A DNA stretch of 64,000 nt from Deltaproteobacteria bacterium (GTDB taxonomy: Bacteria > Desulfobacterota > Binatia > UBA9968). Of this stretch, positions 17,238 through 27,148 are shown piece after piece. The stretch lies in contig WHTF01000009.1 of assembly GCA_009379725.1 (NCBI GenBank), forward strand, positions 1 to 64,000. The letters run 5' to 3'. The notes under the pieces were generated by a model, which was not told the DNA's origin, ran no database searches, and was given only the letters and a program-made list of their open reading frames with translations. Position numbers and translations under genes: made by a program. Positions within the stretch are counted from its first letter, which is position 1, and each line of letters starts with the position of its first letter.

Positions 17238-18236
17238 TTATTTCTTGCGAAGACCTAATTCAGCCTGCACTTCATTCAAAAGAGAGAAATCGACGAGTTT
17301 CGCGATCGGCGGAGTCTCACGCAAATTCATCGGTTCGACAATCGTGAGCGCGATATTTTTGCGCAGCGACTCCTCGGTTGCGCCCCCGGGATTGCTGCTG
17401 TCGATGGCTTTCACGGAGACGCTGAGGGCCTCCTCGAGAACGTCACGCGGATAATTAAACTCCTGAAGAGCGATGCGGATTGTGTCCTCCTTTTTGTTTG
17501 CCATATGCAACAGGCTTTTCGCCATGGCTCGGGTCCAGCGCTTGATCTTGGCGCGTTCTTGGGAAAGTTTTGCATCCGTGCTGGCGTATCCTCCCCACGG
17601 CCAGGGTCCCAGGTCGGCCAGCATGGCAAGCACGTTGAATCCTTTTTTCTTGAGTACGAAAGCGGCGTCCGGATTGAACGGACGCGCATGGATGAGTCCT
17701 TGTTGCATGGCGACCAGCGCAGTGTCGGCCCCGCCGGCGAGAAAGAACTTAACATCTTTTTTCGGGTTGAGTCCGTGGTGCTCCAACACCATGTTGGCGG
17801 CGAGTTCGGTCGTGCTTCCCGGGGCGCTATTGCCGATCACTTTTCCCTTAAGATCCTGGACCGTTTTTATATTGGGTGCGCCCATCAGCACAAAGGTGCA
17901 CTTTTGGTAGGGGAAAAAGATCGCCTTCAGGGGCGCGCCACGCGTCGCGGTTCTCATGGCGGAACCGGCGGAAGCCGCTATGTCGAGTTCTCCCGCGATT
18001 AGCGCCGAAGTGGCGACGTTGGATCTCACTTGAATCCACTGCAGATCGATATTCTCATCGGCAAAGTAGCCGGCTCGTATGCCGACGAACAACGGCAGGT
18101 AGCCGAAATCCTTGGTGGTCAAGCCGACCCGTACTCTATCGGCGGCGGCGACGTCTGTCGTGGCCATCGACGCCATTGCCGCCAGCGAAAAAACTGCCAC
18201 AAGGGTTATAAGCCTAATCCGCTTCGAACCTGTCAT
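17238..18236 (-). CDS. NMT1/TauA-like ABC substrate-binding protein
   Basis: The 332-residue precursor has a signal peptide ending near TDVAAA and the NMT1/SsuA fold: GYLPLFVGIRAGYFADENID, LIAGELDIAASAGSAM, LKGKVIGNSAPGSTTELA and NMVLEHHGLNPKKDV. Such periplasmic proteins feed sulfonate, nitrate, thiamine-precursor or aromatic ABC importers. No permease or ATPase gene is adjacent, so it is an orphan. The TctC-type gene lies 99 bases upstream on the same strand and may share its transcript. Confidence 0.88.
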   Translation of the reverse strand: MTGSKRIRLITLVAVFSLAAMASMATTDVAAADRVRVGLTTKDFGYLPLFVGIRAGYFADENIDLQWIQVRSNVATSALIAGELDIAASAGSAMRTATRGAPLKAIFFPYQKCTFVLMGAPNIKTVQDLKGKVIGNSAPGSTTELAANMVLEHHGLNPKKDVKFFLAGGADTALVAMQQGLIHARPFNPDAAFVLKKKGFNVLAMLADLGPWPWGGYASTDAKLSQERAKIKRWTRAMAKSLLHMANKKEDTIRIALQEFNYPRDVLEEALSVSVKAIDSSNPGGATEESLRKNIALTIVEPMNLRETPPIAKLVDFSLLNEVQAELGLRKK

Positions 18237-18335
18237 ACTCTATTTACTCCATGCAATTCTGAATTGCCGACGCGAAGCCTTTTTCCCACGAATGTCTTGA
18301 AGGTTAAGCATTCGGGTTGCCATCGTCACCGTCCT

Positions 18336-19385
18336 CTAATGCACGAACAGCTTTTTGATCTGTTCGATGACCTCCGGCGGCTGGGTCATGACTTTTTTCG
18401 ACATCGCCTGTAGTTGCTCTCCGCGCAGGGGAGTTACGTCGATGCGAAGCTTTTTCGCTTCACCGAGGAGGTCGGCATCCTTACTGAATTTTTCGTGTGC
18501 GGCGCGCAGAATCTTGACCCGGTCCGCGGGAGTTCCCGGAGGAGCCATCAAAGGCCGCGCCCATTCTCCTCCCTGGAGCATGGCCTCAGCCACCCGGCGC
18601 TTGGTCGCCGGTGTTTTGTACTCATCCATCAGCTCATAGATGGTCGGCGCATCGGCTACTCGGGCGTCGCGCTTGCGACCGCTTTGGGCGAGAAACTTAA
18701 CGAAATTGTTTTTGTACCATGTCAGGAAAGGCTCGCGCCCAAAGTAAGTCGAAATCGTCAACCCCATGCAGGCGACCTCGCCGCGCTCGAGGGCGATGGC
18801 GATCTCGCTGCTGCCAGGATAGCCGGTTACATGGGTGACTTTGGCGCCGATGGTCTCCTCCAGGATTTTCGACATGACGTAGTCCGAGCTGCCGACACCG
18901 GTGGAACCGCACTTCGGTGCTTCTTTGGCTTTGATAATATCGCCTACGGACTTGAAAGTAGCGTCAGCGCGGCCGAACATCATCATATCGTCATTTTCCA
19001 AAGAGCCGATCCACTGGAATTTCACTAGGTCAAACTGTACTTCCTTCTGGCCCGAGAGCTGGCTCAGATAGAAGTTGTTGTGCGGCGCGAGAAGGGTCAG
19101 ACCGTCCGGCTTCGCCACACCCCAGACATAGTTAGCGGAAGTTACGGAGCCTGCGCCGGGCATATTTTGAACCAGGACATCCGGATTGCCGGGTATGTAC
19201 TTGCCGATATGGCGGGCGAGCAGTCGCGCAGCCCGGTCATAGCCTCCGCCGGTGCTCAAGCCGACGATGATGCGTATCTGTTTTCCCTTGTAAAAGGACT
19301 CCTGGGCCGAAGCCGGTTTGTGCGTTATGCCTTGCAGTACGCACGCGATTATTAAGATGATAAACATGACGGTTGGTTTTTTCAT
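18336..19385 (-). CDS. Tripartite tricarboxylate transporter substrate-binding protein (TctC/Bug)
   Basis: The 349-residue precursor has a signal peptide through KPASAQ and the Bug-family fold: FYKGKQIRIIVGLSTGGGYD, RLLARHIGKYIPGNPDVLVQ, MPGAGSV and GTPADRVKILRAAHEKF. TctC proteins bind carboxylates in the periplasm for TctAB. TctA and TctB are not encoded here, as is common for expanded Bug families. It is first in a two-gene unit with the NMT1-type protein. Confidence 0.9.
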   Translation of the reverse strand: MKKPTVMFIILIIACVLQGITHKPASAQESFYKGKQIRIIVGLSTGGGYDRAARLLARHIGKYIPGNPDVLVQNMPGAGSVTSANYVWGVAKPDGLTLLAPHNNFYLSQLSGQKEVQFDLVKFQWIGSLENDDMMMFGRADATFKSVGDIIKAKEAPKCGSTGVGSSDYVMSKILEETIGAKVTHVTGYPGSSEIAIALERGEVACMGLTISTYFGREPFLTWYKNNFVKFLAQSGRKRDARVADAPTIYELMDEYKTPATKRRVAEAMLQGGEWARPLMAPPGTPADRVKILRAAHEKFSKDADLLGEAKKLRIDVTPLRGEQLQAMSKKVMTQPPEVIEQIKKLFVH

Positions 19386-19701
19386 CGACTCCTCCCGAAT
19401 GATGTGTTGTTAGGTCGCCGCTTCAAATCGAATAAACGGGTAAACTTCTTCTTCGTTTTGCAATAGGCGCATTAATATTCATTTTGGCCGACTTGCGCAA
19501 GAGTATGGCGCCATTACGCTTTCTTAGCGGAATTCTGCTATCAAAGAGCATGCATTTGCCGCGCTTAGAGTTAGTGGACGGCGCAATATATGCTTCGGCA
19601 AAAACAAAGGTTTTCCTAGGCGTTCACGTGGGCCGGGCCGGCCGAGCAACGGCGCTGCCGAGATCATTATGTATCGCTAGAAATCATACGGAGGAGCGGG
19701 T
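19386..19701. other. Divergent intergenic region
   Basis: About 315 bases between the reverse-strand TctC gene and the forward DUF2235 gene. GGAGGAG precedes the TctC start and CGGAGGAGCGGGT precedes the DUF2235 start. A short frame at 19484-19705 has no support. No clear promoter pair or repeat was found. Confidence 0.45.
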
Positions 19702-20778
19702 ATGAAAAGAATCGTGCTTTGTTTTGACGGTACTTGGAACAAGCCGGCGGATGAAAATTTGCCAGGCGGGGATCAGATCGAAACCAACGTCTGCAGGTTT
19801 TACAAGTCCATCAAGGCGATGGGGGCGGACGGCGTTCGGCAAGTCAAGTGGTACGACGAAGGCGTCGGTACGAAATGGTACGCTCGATTTGTCGGCGGCG
19901 CCATCGGCGTCGGACTGGAAAAGAATATTCTCGATGGTTATAAATTCCTGGCCAAAGAGTACCAGGATACGGACGAGGTTTACTTTCTGGGTTTTAGCCG
20001 TGGCGCTTATACGGCGCGAAGCCTCGTCGGTTTGATTCGGAACTGCGGCTTGGTCGAAAATAAGCGGCTCCCTCTTAGGATTGCGATGGCCTACGGGATT
20101 TATCGCACCCGAAATGACGGCCCTGATTCATCGACGGCGGCGCAGTTCAAAGCGAAGTTCTCGCGCGAAATCAAGATTAAATTTTTGGCAGTTTGGGATA
20201 CGGTCGGCGCGCTCGGAATACCGCTGGATCTGCTGAAGAGTTTGAACATGCAGTTCTATGAGTTTCACGATACCAAGCTGAGCAAAATTGTTGAAAGCGC
20301 TTATCACGCCATCGCCATCGACGAGCATCGATTCGATTATGACGTTTGCCTGTGGGATCCCGAAGTCAAGCCGGAGCAGAATCTGGAGCAGCGTTGGTTC
20401 GCCGGAGCGCACTGCGACATCGGCGGCGGCTATAAAGATCGCCGCTTATCCGATCTCGCGCTGCGCTGGGTGCAAGACAAAGCCGCTGCTGCAGGACTCG
20501 CCGTTAGTCCCATCGACATTGCGCCTGATAACCATCGCGGCGTCTTTAGCGACTCCTACGCGGAATTCCTTAGAGGCGCCTATGCCAAGAAGAATCCGCG
20601 GCACTATCGCGACATCGGCGCGACGCAATTCGGCAACGAGTTTGTCGACCACTCCGTGCAGAGTCGCCGCAAGGAAGACCGGAACTACGAACCTCAGAAT
20701 AATGGTCTGCCCCCTTGTAACGTTGTGGAGGAATCTCAGGTTCAATCGGTTACCGACATGAAAGGCTCTCTGAGGTGA
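19702..20778 (+). CDS. DUF2235 (Tle1-like) alpha/beta hydrolase
   Basis: The 358-residue protein starts [16 protein letters not shown] and carries the DUF2235 features: [12 protein letters not shown], the nucleophile elbow [16 protein letters not shown] (G-F-S-R-G), [11 protein letters not shown], and [12 protein letters not shown] with the catalytic Asp region. Some relatives are type VI phospholipase effectors (Tle1), but no VgrG, PAAR or immunity-like gene is near and there is no signal peptide, so a cytoplasmic lipid or ester hydrolase is as likely. A GGAGGAGCGGGT precedes the start. The S9 peptidase gene begins 8 bases after the stop. Confidence 0.85.
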   Translation: MKRIVLCFDGTWNKPADENLPGGDQIETNVCRFYKSIKAMGADGVRQVKWYDEGVGTKWYARFVGGAIGVGLEKNILDGYKFLAKEYQDTDEVYFLGFSRGAYTARSLVGLIRNCGLVENKRLPLRIAMAYGIYRTRNDGPDSSTAAQFKAKFSREIKIKFLAVWDTVGALGIPLDLLKSLNMQFYEFHDTKLSKIVESAYHAIAIDEHRFDYDVCLWDPEVKPEQNLEQRWFAGAHCDIGGGYKDRRLSDLALRWVQDKAAAAGLAVSPIDIAPDNHRGVFSDSYAEFLRGAYAKKNPRHYRDIGATQFGNEFVDHSVQSRRKEDRNYEPQNNGLPPCNVVEESQVQSVTDMKGSLR

Positions 20779-20785
20779 GTCAGTT

Positions 20786-22714
20786 ATGGCACGTCCCAAA
20801 ATAGCTCCCTACGGCTCCTGGAAATCGCCGATCGCTGCTGACCTTGTTGCCGGTGGCGAGGTCGGGCTGGAACAGGTAAGACTCGACGGAGGCGACATCT
20901 ACTGGATCGAACGGCGCTCTCAGGAAGGCGGAAGAAAAGTCATCGTTCGCCGAACGGTAGATGGACAGGTCAGCGACGTTACGCCTGTGCCCTTCAATGC
21001 CCGCACGCGAGTGCACGAGTATGGCGGTGGCGACTATGCGGTTTCAAAAGGGGCGATTGTGTTCTCGAACTTTGCCGATCAGCGCCTTTATGTTCAGAGT
21101 TCCGGCTCACAACCAAGACCCTTGACCCCGGCGGTAGGGCTGCGCTACGCCGACGGCCAGATCGATTGCTGCAGAAATCTTTTTTTCTGCGTGCGCGAGG
21201 ATCATCGCGGTCAGGGTGAAGCGATCAATGCTTTGGTGAGCGTCAAGCTCGATGGAGAAAACGCCGGAACAGTGCTGGTTTGCGGAAATGATTTCTACTC
21301 GACGCCGCGTCTCAGTACGGATGGTTCGCAGATGGCTTGGTTGACCTGGAATCATCCCAACATGCCTTGGGACGGTACTGAGCTTTGGGCGGGTAAATTA
21401 AAAGAAGACGGGTCCTTAAGCGAAACTGTCCAAGTCGCCGGCGGTGCCCGTGAGTCTATTTTCCAACCGGAGTGGTCGCCCGGCGGCACACTCTATTTTG
21501 TTTCTGATCGTAGCGGTTGGTGGAATCTTTACCGTTGGAAAGGGAATCGAGTGGAAGCGGTTTGTCCGATGGATGCCGAGTTCGGCGAGCCGCAGTGGGT
21601 GTTCGGCGGCTCTCTGTACGACTTCGAGTCTGAAGAACGGATCATTTGTAGCTATTCAAAAGACGGTCAATGGCAGTTAGCCGGCATCGATACAACTACC
21701 GGCGCCCTGACCCGAATAGCAACGTCGTATACGGCAATTTCCCGCATCCAGACGGGTGAGGGTCGCGCCCTACTGATTGCATCATCGAGCACCGAGCCGG
21801 CGTGCATTGTGAGTTTGGCTTTGACGACGCATGATCTCGATGTGCTGCGCCGCTCCAGAGAGATCCATGTCGATTCCGGATATGTATCCGCGCCTCGACC
21901 GATCGAGTTTCCAACCGGGAAGGACCAAACCGCTTACGGTTTTTTTTATCCGCCGCAGAATGTCGACTTCGTGGGGCCTGCCGATGAAAGGCCGCCGCTG
22001 TTGGTCATGAGCCATGGAGGACCGACTTCGGCGACTTCGATGTCGCTTCGGTATGCGATTCAATATTGGGCCAGCCGAGGTATCGCGGTTCTCGATGTCA
22101 ACTATGGAGGAAGCTCCGGTTATGGCCGCGCATACCGTGAGCGACTCAACGGCCAGTGGGGAATTGTCGACGTGGAGGACTGCGTGAATGGCGCCGCTTA
22201 TCTGGTGCAGCGCGGAGAAGTCGATGGCAACCGGCTTGCGATTAGAGGAGGCAGCGCCGGAGGATATACCACGCTTTGCGCGCTGACTTTCCGCGATACC
22301 TTTAGAGCCGGTGCCAGTCACTACGGGATCAGCGATCTTGAAGCTTTGGCCAAGGATACGCACAAGTTCGAGTCGCGTTATCTTGATAAACTCATCGGAC
22401 CGTACCCGCAGCGGCGCGATGTTTACGTCGAACGGTCGCCGATTCACTTCACCGATCGCCTGGCCTGTCCGATGATTCTTTTCCAGGGCCTGGAAGACAA
22501 GGTTGTTCCGCCCAATCAAGCGGAGAAGATGGTTGAGGCGGTGCGCGCCAAAGGACTGCCGGTGGCTTATCTCACTTTTGAAGGCGAGCAGCACGGTTTT
22601 CGCAAGGCCGAAAATATCAAGCGGGTGCTCGAGGCGGAACTCTACTTTTATTCGAAAGTATTCCGCTTTGAACTCATGGATTCCATCGAGACGGTAAGCA
22701 TTGAAAACCTCTAG
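20786..22714 (+). CDS. S9 family prolyl oligopeptidase-like serine peptidase
   Basis: The 642-residue protein has an N-terminal beta-propeller (about 30-370, with repeats such as [14 protein letters not shown]) and a C-terminal alpha/beta hydrolase domain. Catalytic residues are visible: Ser in [12 protein letters not shown], Asp in [13 protein letters not shown] and His in [11 protein letters not shown]. It resembles acylaminoacyl-peptidase or dipeptidyl-peptidase type enzymes. There is no signal peptide, so it is cytoplasmic. It is coupled to the DUF2235 gene with an 8-base gap, which suggests co-expression; the functional link is unknown. Confidence 0.92.
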   Translation: MARPKIAPYGSWKSPIAADLVAGGEVGLEQVRLDGGDIYWIERRSQEGGRKVIVRRTVDGQVSDVTPVPFNARTRVHEYGGGDYAVSKGAIVFSNFADQRLYVQSSGSQPRPLTPAVGLRYADGQIDCCRNLFFCVREDHRGQGEAINALVSVKLDGENAGTVLVCGNDFYSTPRLSTDGSQMAWLTWNHPNMPWDGTELWAGKLKEDGSLSETVQVAGGARESIFQPEWSPGGTLYFVSDRSGWWNLYRWKGNRVEAVCPMDAEFGEPQWVFGGSLYDFESEERIICSYSKDGQWQLAGIDTTTGALTRIATSYTAISRIQTGEGRALLIASSSTEPACIVSLALTTHDLDVLRRSREIHVDSGYVSAPRPIEFPTGKDQTAYGFFYPPQNVDFVGPADERPPLLVMSHGGPTSATSMSLRYAIQYWASRGIAVLDVNYGGSSGYGRAYRERLNGQWGIVDVEDCVNGAAYLVQRGEVDGNRLAIRGGSAGGYTTLCALTFRDTFRAGASHYGISDLEALAKDTHKFESRYLDKLIGPYPQRRDVYVERSPIHFTDRLACPMILFQGLEDKVVPPNQAEKMVEAVRAKGLPVAYLTFEGEQHGFRKAENIKRVLEAELYFYSKVFRFELMDSIETVSIENL

Positions 22715-22888
22715 CGTTTCGGCCAATTTCACATTGTCTCGTCAACAGGGATGGTTACGCAGCCTCGGGAATTGCGCCGCGACCGGCGGAAGAATAACGC
22801 GTTGAGCAGTCGATAACTTCGGATGATTCAACGAAGTGTGCTTTTACAAAAAGGTAAAGTGAGAATACGCCAAGATAAGTGACGCGGT

Positions 22889-23968
22889 TTATTCCGCCTC
22901 GCCGTTAGCCGCTGCTTTCAGGCGTCGCCGGCGCACCGCATCCGCAAGCTCTTCGACTAAATTACGAGTATCTTCCCAGCCGACGCACGCGTCTGTGATG
23001 CTCAGCCCGTAAACGAGTTGCTTGCCCGGCATCAGGTCTTGGCGGCCTGCCTTGAGATGACTCTCGATCATCATGCCGAAAATTCGCTCATCTCCTTCGG
23101 CGATCTGCGCTGCCACCTGGTGTCCGACCTCCAGCTGCTTTTGCGGTTCCTTGCCACTGTTGCCGTGGCTGCAGTCGATCATGATCCGCGCCGCAATGCC
23201 GGCTTCTGCCAAACTCTTGGCGGTGGCCGCCACGTTTTCGGAGTCGTAGTTAGGATTTTTGCCGCCGCGCAAAATGATGTGGCAATCTTCGTTGCCGGTC
23301 GTCGACACGATCGCCGAATGGCCGTCCTTGGTGACTGACAGGAAATGGTGCGGCGCTTGGGCGGCGCGGATGGCGTCCAGGGCGATGCGGATGTTGCCGT
23401 CAGTGCCGTTTTTAAACCCGACTGGACAGGATAGACCCGAAGCGAGCTCGCGATGAACTTGGCTCTCAGTGGTGCGCGCGCCTATAGCGCCCCACGATAC
23501 CAGGTCGGCAACATACTGTGGCGTAATCATATCGAGGAATTCGGAGCCCGCTGGAACAGCCATTTCGTTGATATCGAGTAGCAGCTGGCGGCCAATGCGT
23601 AGTCCGTCGTTTATGCGGAAGCTGCCGTCCAGGTTGGGATCGTTGATCAGTCCCTTCCAGCCGACGGTGGTGCGCGGCTTCTCAAAATAAACACGCATCA
23701 CCACCAATAGATCGGTGGCCAGACGCTCCTTGACCTCTTTGAGCTTGCCGGCATATTCCTTGGCGGCTTTTACGTCGTGAATGGAGCAGGGGCCCATAAT
23801 GACCAAAAGCCGGTCATCGGCGCCGTGCAGAATGCGGTGGATAGCCTGGCGCGTTTGGTAAACCGTCTCGGCGGCCTTTTTCGTGATCGAAATGTCGCGC
23901 AGCACCTGTGCCGGCGGCAATAGTTCCTTGATCTCTCTTATCCGTAAGTCGTCGGTTTTGTATTCCAT
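22889..23968 (-). CDS. aroG: 3-deoxy-7-phosphoheptulonate synthase (DAHP synthase, AroG type)
   Basis: I start at ATG 23968 (MEYKTDDLRIREIKELLPP), preceded by AGGAAAC; an upstream frame extension to 24007 is not typical. The 359-residue protein is a class I-alpha DAHP synthase: LVIMGPCSIHD, MRVYFEKPRTTVGWKGLINDP (18 of the family's PEP-site residues in a row are conserved), GARTTESQVHRELASGLS and DCSHGNSGK with the metal His. It condenses PEP and erythrose 4-phosphate to start the shikimate pathway. The N-terminal segment that binds aromatic amino acids is present, so feedback control is likely. Confidence 0.95.
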   Translation of the reverse strand: MEYKTDDLRIREIKELLPPAQVLRDISITKKAAETVYQTRQAIHRILHGADDRLLVIMGPCSIHDVKAAKEYAGKLKEVKERLATDLLVVMRVYFEKPRTTVGWKGLINDPNLDGSFRINDGLRIGRQLLLDINEMAVPAGSEFLDMITPQYVADLVSWGAIGARTTESQVHRELASGLSCPVGFKNGTDGNIRIALDAIRAAQAPHHFLSVTKDGHSAIVSTTGNEDCHIILRGGKNPNYDSENVAATAKSLAEAGIAARIMIDCSHGNSGKEPQKQLEVGHQVAAQIAEGDERIFGMMIESHLKAGRQDLMPGKQLVYGLSITDACVGWEDTRNLVEELADAVRRRRLKAAANGEAE

Positions 23969-24387
23969 GAGAGTTTCCTGTCTGAAAAACATCTTATGAT
24001 AAACCAAAATAGATGAAAATCTAGTACGGCCGGCGCGTCGATCTGTAGGGTTGCTGAACTTTGTCGGCCGGTAAGTACCGTCGCAAACAGAGAGAGCAAT
24101 CAGTGAGAGTGACGATCAAGTTTGAATTGGTTAAATACAGCATCCGATTACGACTCGTACAAGCAGACGCGATCAATTGGATCGGCGATGCGCGAGCCAG
24201 AACGTCCCTTCACTGCACTGTGTAAAGCAACTTTTTTCGCAGCCGTGACACAATCAATGGCGTGTGCTGCGACGAATTCTCATTTTTTTCTGTGGCATGA
24301 GGTTTGCGTTTTTGGATTATCATTCTCACCTGTAAGTCCGATTGAACATCTATTTAGAAGTGATTCGAATGAAAAGGATCCAGCGCT
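23969..24387. other. Divergent intergenic region upstream of the stress operon
   Basis: About 420 bases separate aroG from the forward operon. A short frame at 24122-24457 overlaps the next gene and is not supported. AAGGA lies about 10 bases before the ATG at 24388. No repeat or riboswitch consensus was seen. Confidence 0.4.
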
Positions 24388-24936
24388 ATGGAGAAACAAG
24401 AACGCCAAACAACTGAAAAAACCGCCGGCAGCGAGACGATCGACACCGGCAAGATGAAGAGTGTGGCCGCCGACGTCGTCGATGAGGCGAAGAGCCGGGG
24501 CCGTAAACAATTCGAAGCGGGCAAAGATAAGGCAGCCGAACAAACGGAAAAGTTGGCTGGCGCGGTGGACCGCATCGCAGAAGACCTTGATGAGGGAGAG
24601 CAACAATCGCTCGCCGACTATGCAGGGCAGCTCGCGGGCAGCATGCGACACTTTGCGGAAAATTTGCGAGGGCGGAGCCTTGACGACTTGATCGGTGATA
24701 CGCAGCAGCTAGCGCGCAACAACCCGACGGGTTTTTTAATGGGAAGTGTCGCTGTCGGTATTGCACTCTCACGGTTCTTGAAAGCATCGAGGGAACGTGG
24801 GCCCGGCAGGCACGCCGGATCCTATACGACCTCGCGATCTGAAGGAGAACAGGGAACATCGCAATCCATCTCTTCGATGGGTACCGAGCCGGGCTCGGCA
24901 ACGAATAGCCCATCCGAGATAAGAAAAGGAGTCTAA
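24388..24936 (+). CDS. Nutrient-deprivation-induced-like protein
   Basis: The 182-residue protein is rich in Lys, Glu, Ala and Asp, with a long charged helical region (about 20-75, DEAKSRGRKQFEAGKDKAAE), a conserved SLADYAGQLAGSMRHFAENL stretch, and one hydrophobic segment near PTGFLMGSVAVGIALSRFLKA (about 112-132). This pattern matches alphaproteobacterial nutrient-deprivation-induced proteins that occur next to holin-X and DUF3618 genes. The C-terminal 50 residues are Ser/Gly-rich and disordered. It heads a four-gene operon and likely sits at the inner membrane. The function is unknown. Confidence 0.75.
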   Translation: MEKQERQTTEKTAGSETIDTGKMKSVAADVVDEAKSRGRKQFEAGKDKAAEQTEKLAGAVDRIAEDLDEGEQQSLADYAGQLAGSMRHFAENLRGRSLDDLIGDTQQLARNNPTGFLMGSVAVGIALSRFLKASRERGPGRHAGSYTTSRSEGEQGTSQSISSMGTEPGSATNSPSEIRKGV

Positions 24937-24937
24937 T

Positions 24938-25372
24938 ATGGCAAAACAACCGCCGTCTCCGAATATGCCCTCGCAGTCTTCCCCAATGGAACGCGAACCT
25001 GATTCGGCAGCGGGCTTGCTCAGCCGTCTGATGGGAGAAGTGTCCACGCTTTTCCGCAAAGAAATAGCCCTCGCGAAAGCGGAGGTATCCGAAGCTGCTA
25101 CGCAAGCGAAGGTTGCGGCGGTCAACCTGGTGGCTGGCGGAGTTGTGATTTTTGCCGGGTTTCTGGTGCTACTCGCCGCCGTGGTCTTCTTACTGGCGAA
25201 AGCAATCGAAATATGGCTGGCGGCGCTGATCGTTGGTGCGGTGGTGGCGATTGTCGGTTTCATGATGCTGCAAAGCGGCAAAAAGAAACTGGATCCCTCC
25301 GCTGTCAAACCCGAGCGAACGCAGAACGCCTTGCGAAAAGACAAGGAGATGGTGCAAAGGAGGATTCCATGA
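24938..25372 (+). CDS. Phage holin-like (holin-X) membrane protein
   Basis: The 144-residue protein starts one base after the upstream stop, behind AAAAGGAG. An N-terminal polar part leads into a helix SRLMGEVSTLFRKEIALAKAE and two membrane segments, about 66-90 and 94-113. This is the actinobacterial holin-X/YqjE (PF07332) layout. In this context (DUF3618 next door) it is a chromosomal envelope-stress gene, not a phage lysis gene. Its last four bases overlap the next start (ATGA). Confidence 0.85.
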   Translation: MAKQPPSPNMPSQSSPMEREPDSAAGLLSRLMGEVSTLFRKEIALAKAEVSEAATQAKVAAVNLVAGGVVIFAGFLVLLAAVVFLLAKAIEIWLAALIVGAVVAIVGFMMLQSGKKKLDPSAVKPERTQNALRKDKEMVQRRIP

Positions 25373-26232
25373 ACGCTACCACGAATTTAACCGAGGACGC
25401 GCGAAAAGATCCGGCAACTCTGGAGCGAGAGATTGATCAGACGCGCATTCAAATGAATCAGACTCTCGGGGCTTTGGAACGTAAATTCTCGCCGGGGCAG
25501 CTTTTGGATCAAGTCTGGAGCCTGGTACGCGAACATGGCGGCGACTTTACCAGCAACCTCAACAACTCTGTCAAACAAAATCCCATGCCTGTGATACTGG
25601 CGGCAACCGGCATTGCATGGATGATGGTTGCAAGCAACCGTCCACAGTCGACCTCGTATGTTGATGCTGTGGACAATGACTACGAACCCGTAGGCGGTTT
25701 CGTTACGCCTGAATTCGACCCGACCGGCAACGACAAAGGCAAATTGGCTGAAGCAGGGGCACGGATGAAGGCCGGTGCCGAGGCGACTCGGCAAAAGCTC
25801 GCGAGTTCTAAAGAGGCAGTGGCCTCGACCGTGAGTAAGACGGCGGGCAATGCGCAGGCCCAAGCCAAAAGGATGGGTAAAGGCTTTAACAGTCTCCTCG
25901 AAGATCAACCCTTGATTCTCGGTGCCTTGGGGATCGCACTAGGCGCTGCTATCGGCGCGGCGTTGCCCGCCACCGAACAAGAAGATCGATTGCTGGGGCC
26001 GCTCCGCGACCGAACCATGTCAACGGTTAAGGAGCGCGGCGCTGAATCTTATAACCAGGTGCAAGAATCGGTGAGCCGGGTTGGAGAGGACGCCAAGCAG
26101 GCAATCACCCGGGCGACAGGCGCTTATGAGGACCGCCAAGAGCCTGCTTCAAACCGTATTGATGAGGCGGATGAAACGCCATCGATGACTAGAAGCAACG
26201 CCTCAAGCCGGCCCGTGATGCCCGACGAGTGA
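25369..26232 (+). CDS. DUF3618 domain protein
   Basis: I start at ATG 25369, which overlaps the holin-like stop by four bases and has AAAGGAGG in front. The first 60 residues are DUF3618: DPATLEREIDQTRIQMNQTL then LGALERKFSPGQLLDQV. One hydrophobic segment (PMPVILAATGIAWMMVAS) and a second near PLILGALGIALGAAIGAAL flank a Lys/Ala-rich helical stretch, and the C-terminus is charged. The chain (287 residues) is longer than the domain alone. Such proteins accompany YqjE-like genes in envelope-stress operons; the molecular role is unknown. Confidence 0.85.
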   Translation: MNATTNLTEDARKDPATLEREIDQTRIQMNQTLGALERKFSPGQLLDQVWSLVREHGGDFTSNLNNSVKQNPMPVILAATGIAWMMVASNRPQSTSYVDAVDNDYEPVGGFVTPEFDPTGNDKGKLAEAGARMKAGAEATRQKLASSKEAVASTVSKTAGNAQAQAKRMGKGFNSLLEDQPLILGALGIALGAAIGAALPATEQEDRLLGPLRDRTMSTVKERGAESYNQVQESVSRVGEDAKQAITRATGAYEDRQEPASNRIDEADETPSMTRSNASSRPVMPDE

Positions 26233-26248
26233 CGTCTCGCATAATGTG

Positions 26249-27148
26249 ATGGCAGGTTTCACGCAACAGCTTAAGGAAGCTTTCTCATTGGGCGGTCTCG
26301 GCGCAAAGGAACTGGGTCGCCGGGTTATTTCGGAAGTGCAGGAGGATAACTGTGCCGGTTATGCGGCGGCCCTTGCCTACTATTTTCTGTTTGCGCTCTT
26401 TCCTTTTTTTCTTTTTCTCACCGCATTGTTAGGTTATCTGCCCATCCCCAATCTGATGGATCAGATCATGGGATCGCTGGCCCAGGTAATGCCGGGCGAG
26501 GCCTTAAGCTTGGTCCAGGACAATGTCGGCAATCTGGTGACGAAACAACGCGGCGGGCTGCTCTCTTTTGGAATTCTGGCAGCTCTGTGGACCTCGTCCA
26601 GCGCGATTACGGCGATCTCCGACGCTTTGAACCATGCCTACGACGTTGAAGAAGGCCGGCCTTTTTGGAAACTGCGCGGCATGGCGATCCTGCTGACCAT
26701 AGGTCTGTCTGTTTTTCTTATCGTCTCGATCGTTCTCTTGATGTTTGGACCGCAGATCGGCGGCTGGCTTGCGGACTTTATCGGATTGGGAAGCGCTTTC
26801 GAGATTGCATGGCGAATCTTGCGCTGGCCGGTCATTCTGTTTTTAGTCGTGGTCGCCATCGCCGCGATTTATTACTTCGCGCCCGATGTCGAACAGAGTT
26901 GGAAGTGGGTCAGCCCCGGGTCTGTGTTTGCCGTTGCCCTATGGTTGCTGGTCTCGTTAGGATTTTCGTACTACGTCAATAACTTTGGCGAATACGATAA
27001 AACTTATGGCACCATCGGCGGCATTATTGTGCTGCTTACCTGGATGTACGTGAGTGGATTCGTAATTCTGGTGGGCGGCGAAATTAATTCAGTAATCGAA
27101 CATGCAAGCGCAGACGGCAAGGCGCCGGGAGAAAAAACCGGCGCTTAG
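26249..27148 (+). CDS. YihY/virulence factor BrkB family membrane protein
   Basis: About 299 residues; a GTG at 26246 directly before the ATG is also possible. The YihY core is clear: an amphipathic N-terminus, AAALAYYFLFALFPFFLFLTA as the first segment (21 residues in the chain), ALWTSSSAITAISDALNHAYD, and a last segment WMYVSGFVILVGGEINSVIE. About six membrane helices are predicted. The family is an uncharacterised inner-membrane group, wrongly once called RNase BN. It closes the four-gene operon. Its last 47 bases are duplicated at 36485, and a hairpin (GCGCCGG with CCGGCGC, 27122-27144) overlaps the stop region. Confidence 0.9.
   Translation: MAGFTQQLKEAFSLGGLGAKELGRRVISEVQEDNCAGYAAALAYYFLFALFPFFLFLTALLGYLPIPNLMDQIMGSLAQVMPGEALSLVQDNVGNLVTKQRGGLLSFGILAALWTSSSAITAISDALNHAYDVEEGRPFWKLRGMAILLTIGLSVFLIVSIVLLMFGPQIGGWLADFIGLGSAFEIAWRILRWPVILFLVVVAIAAIYYFAPDVEQSWKWVSPGSVFAVALWLLVSLGFSYYVNNFGEYDKTYGTIGGIIVLLTWMYVSGFVILVGGEINSVIEHASADGKAPGEKTGA
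27098..27144 (+). repeat. Left copy of 47-bp direct repeat (end of yihY)
   Basis: This segment at the 3' end of the YihY gene matches 36485-36531 at 46 of 47 positions, in the same orientation. It begins GAACATGCAAGCGC and ends CCGGCGC. It contains a stem GCGCCGG/CCGGCGC around a GAGAAAAAA loop, which might serve as terminator or recombination site. The two copies bracket the LysR-VOC-decarboxylase island. Confidence 0.9.

Noticed and set aside
19702-20778. Type VI secretion effector module
   Set aside because: No VgrG, PAAR, Hcp or immunity-like gene is adjacent; only the DUF2235 fold supports it.
21782-22732. A 316-codon open frame antisense to the S9 peptidase
   Set aside because: It mirrors a clear peptidase gene with all catalytic residues and has no family resemblance of its own; long antisense frames are common at this base composition.
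24938-25372. Prophage lysis gene
   Set aside because: The holin-like protein lies in a chromosomal operon with DUF3618 and YihY genes; no phage genes are near.
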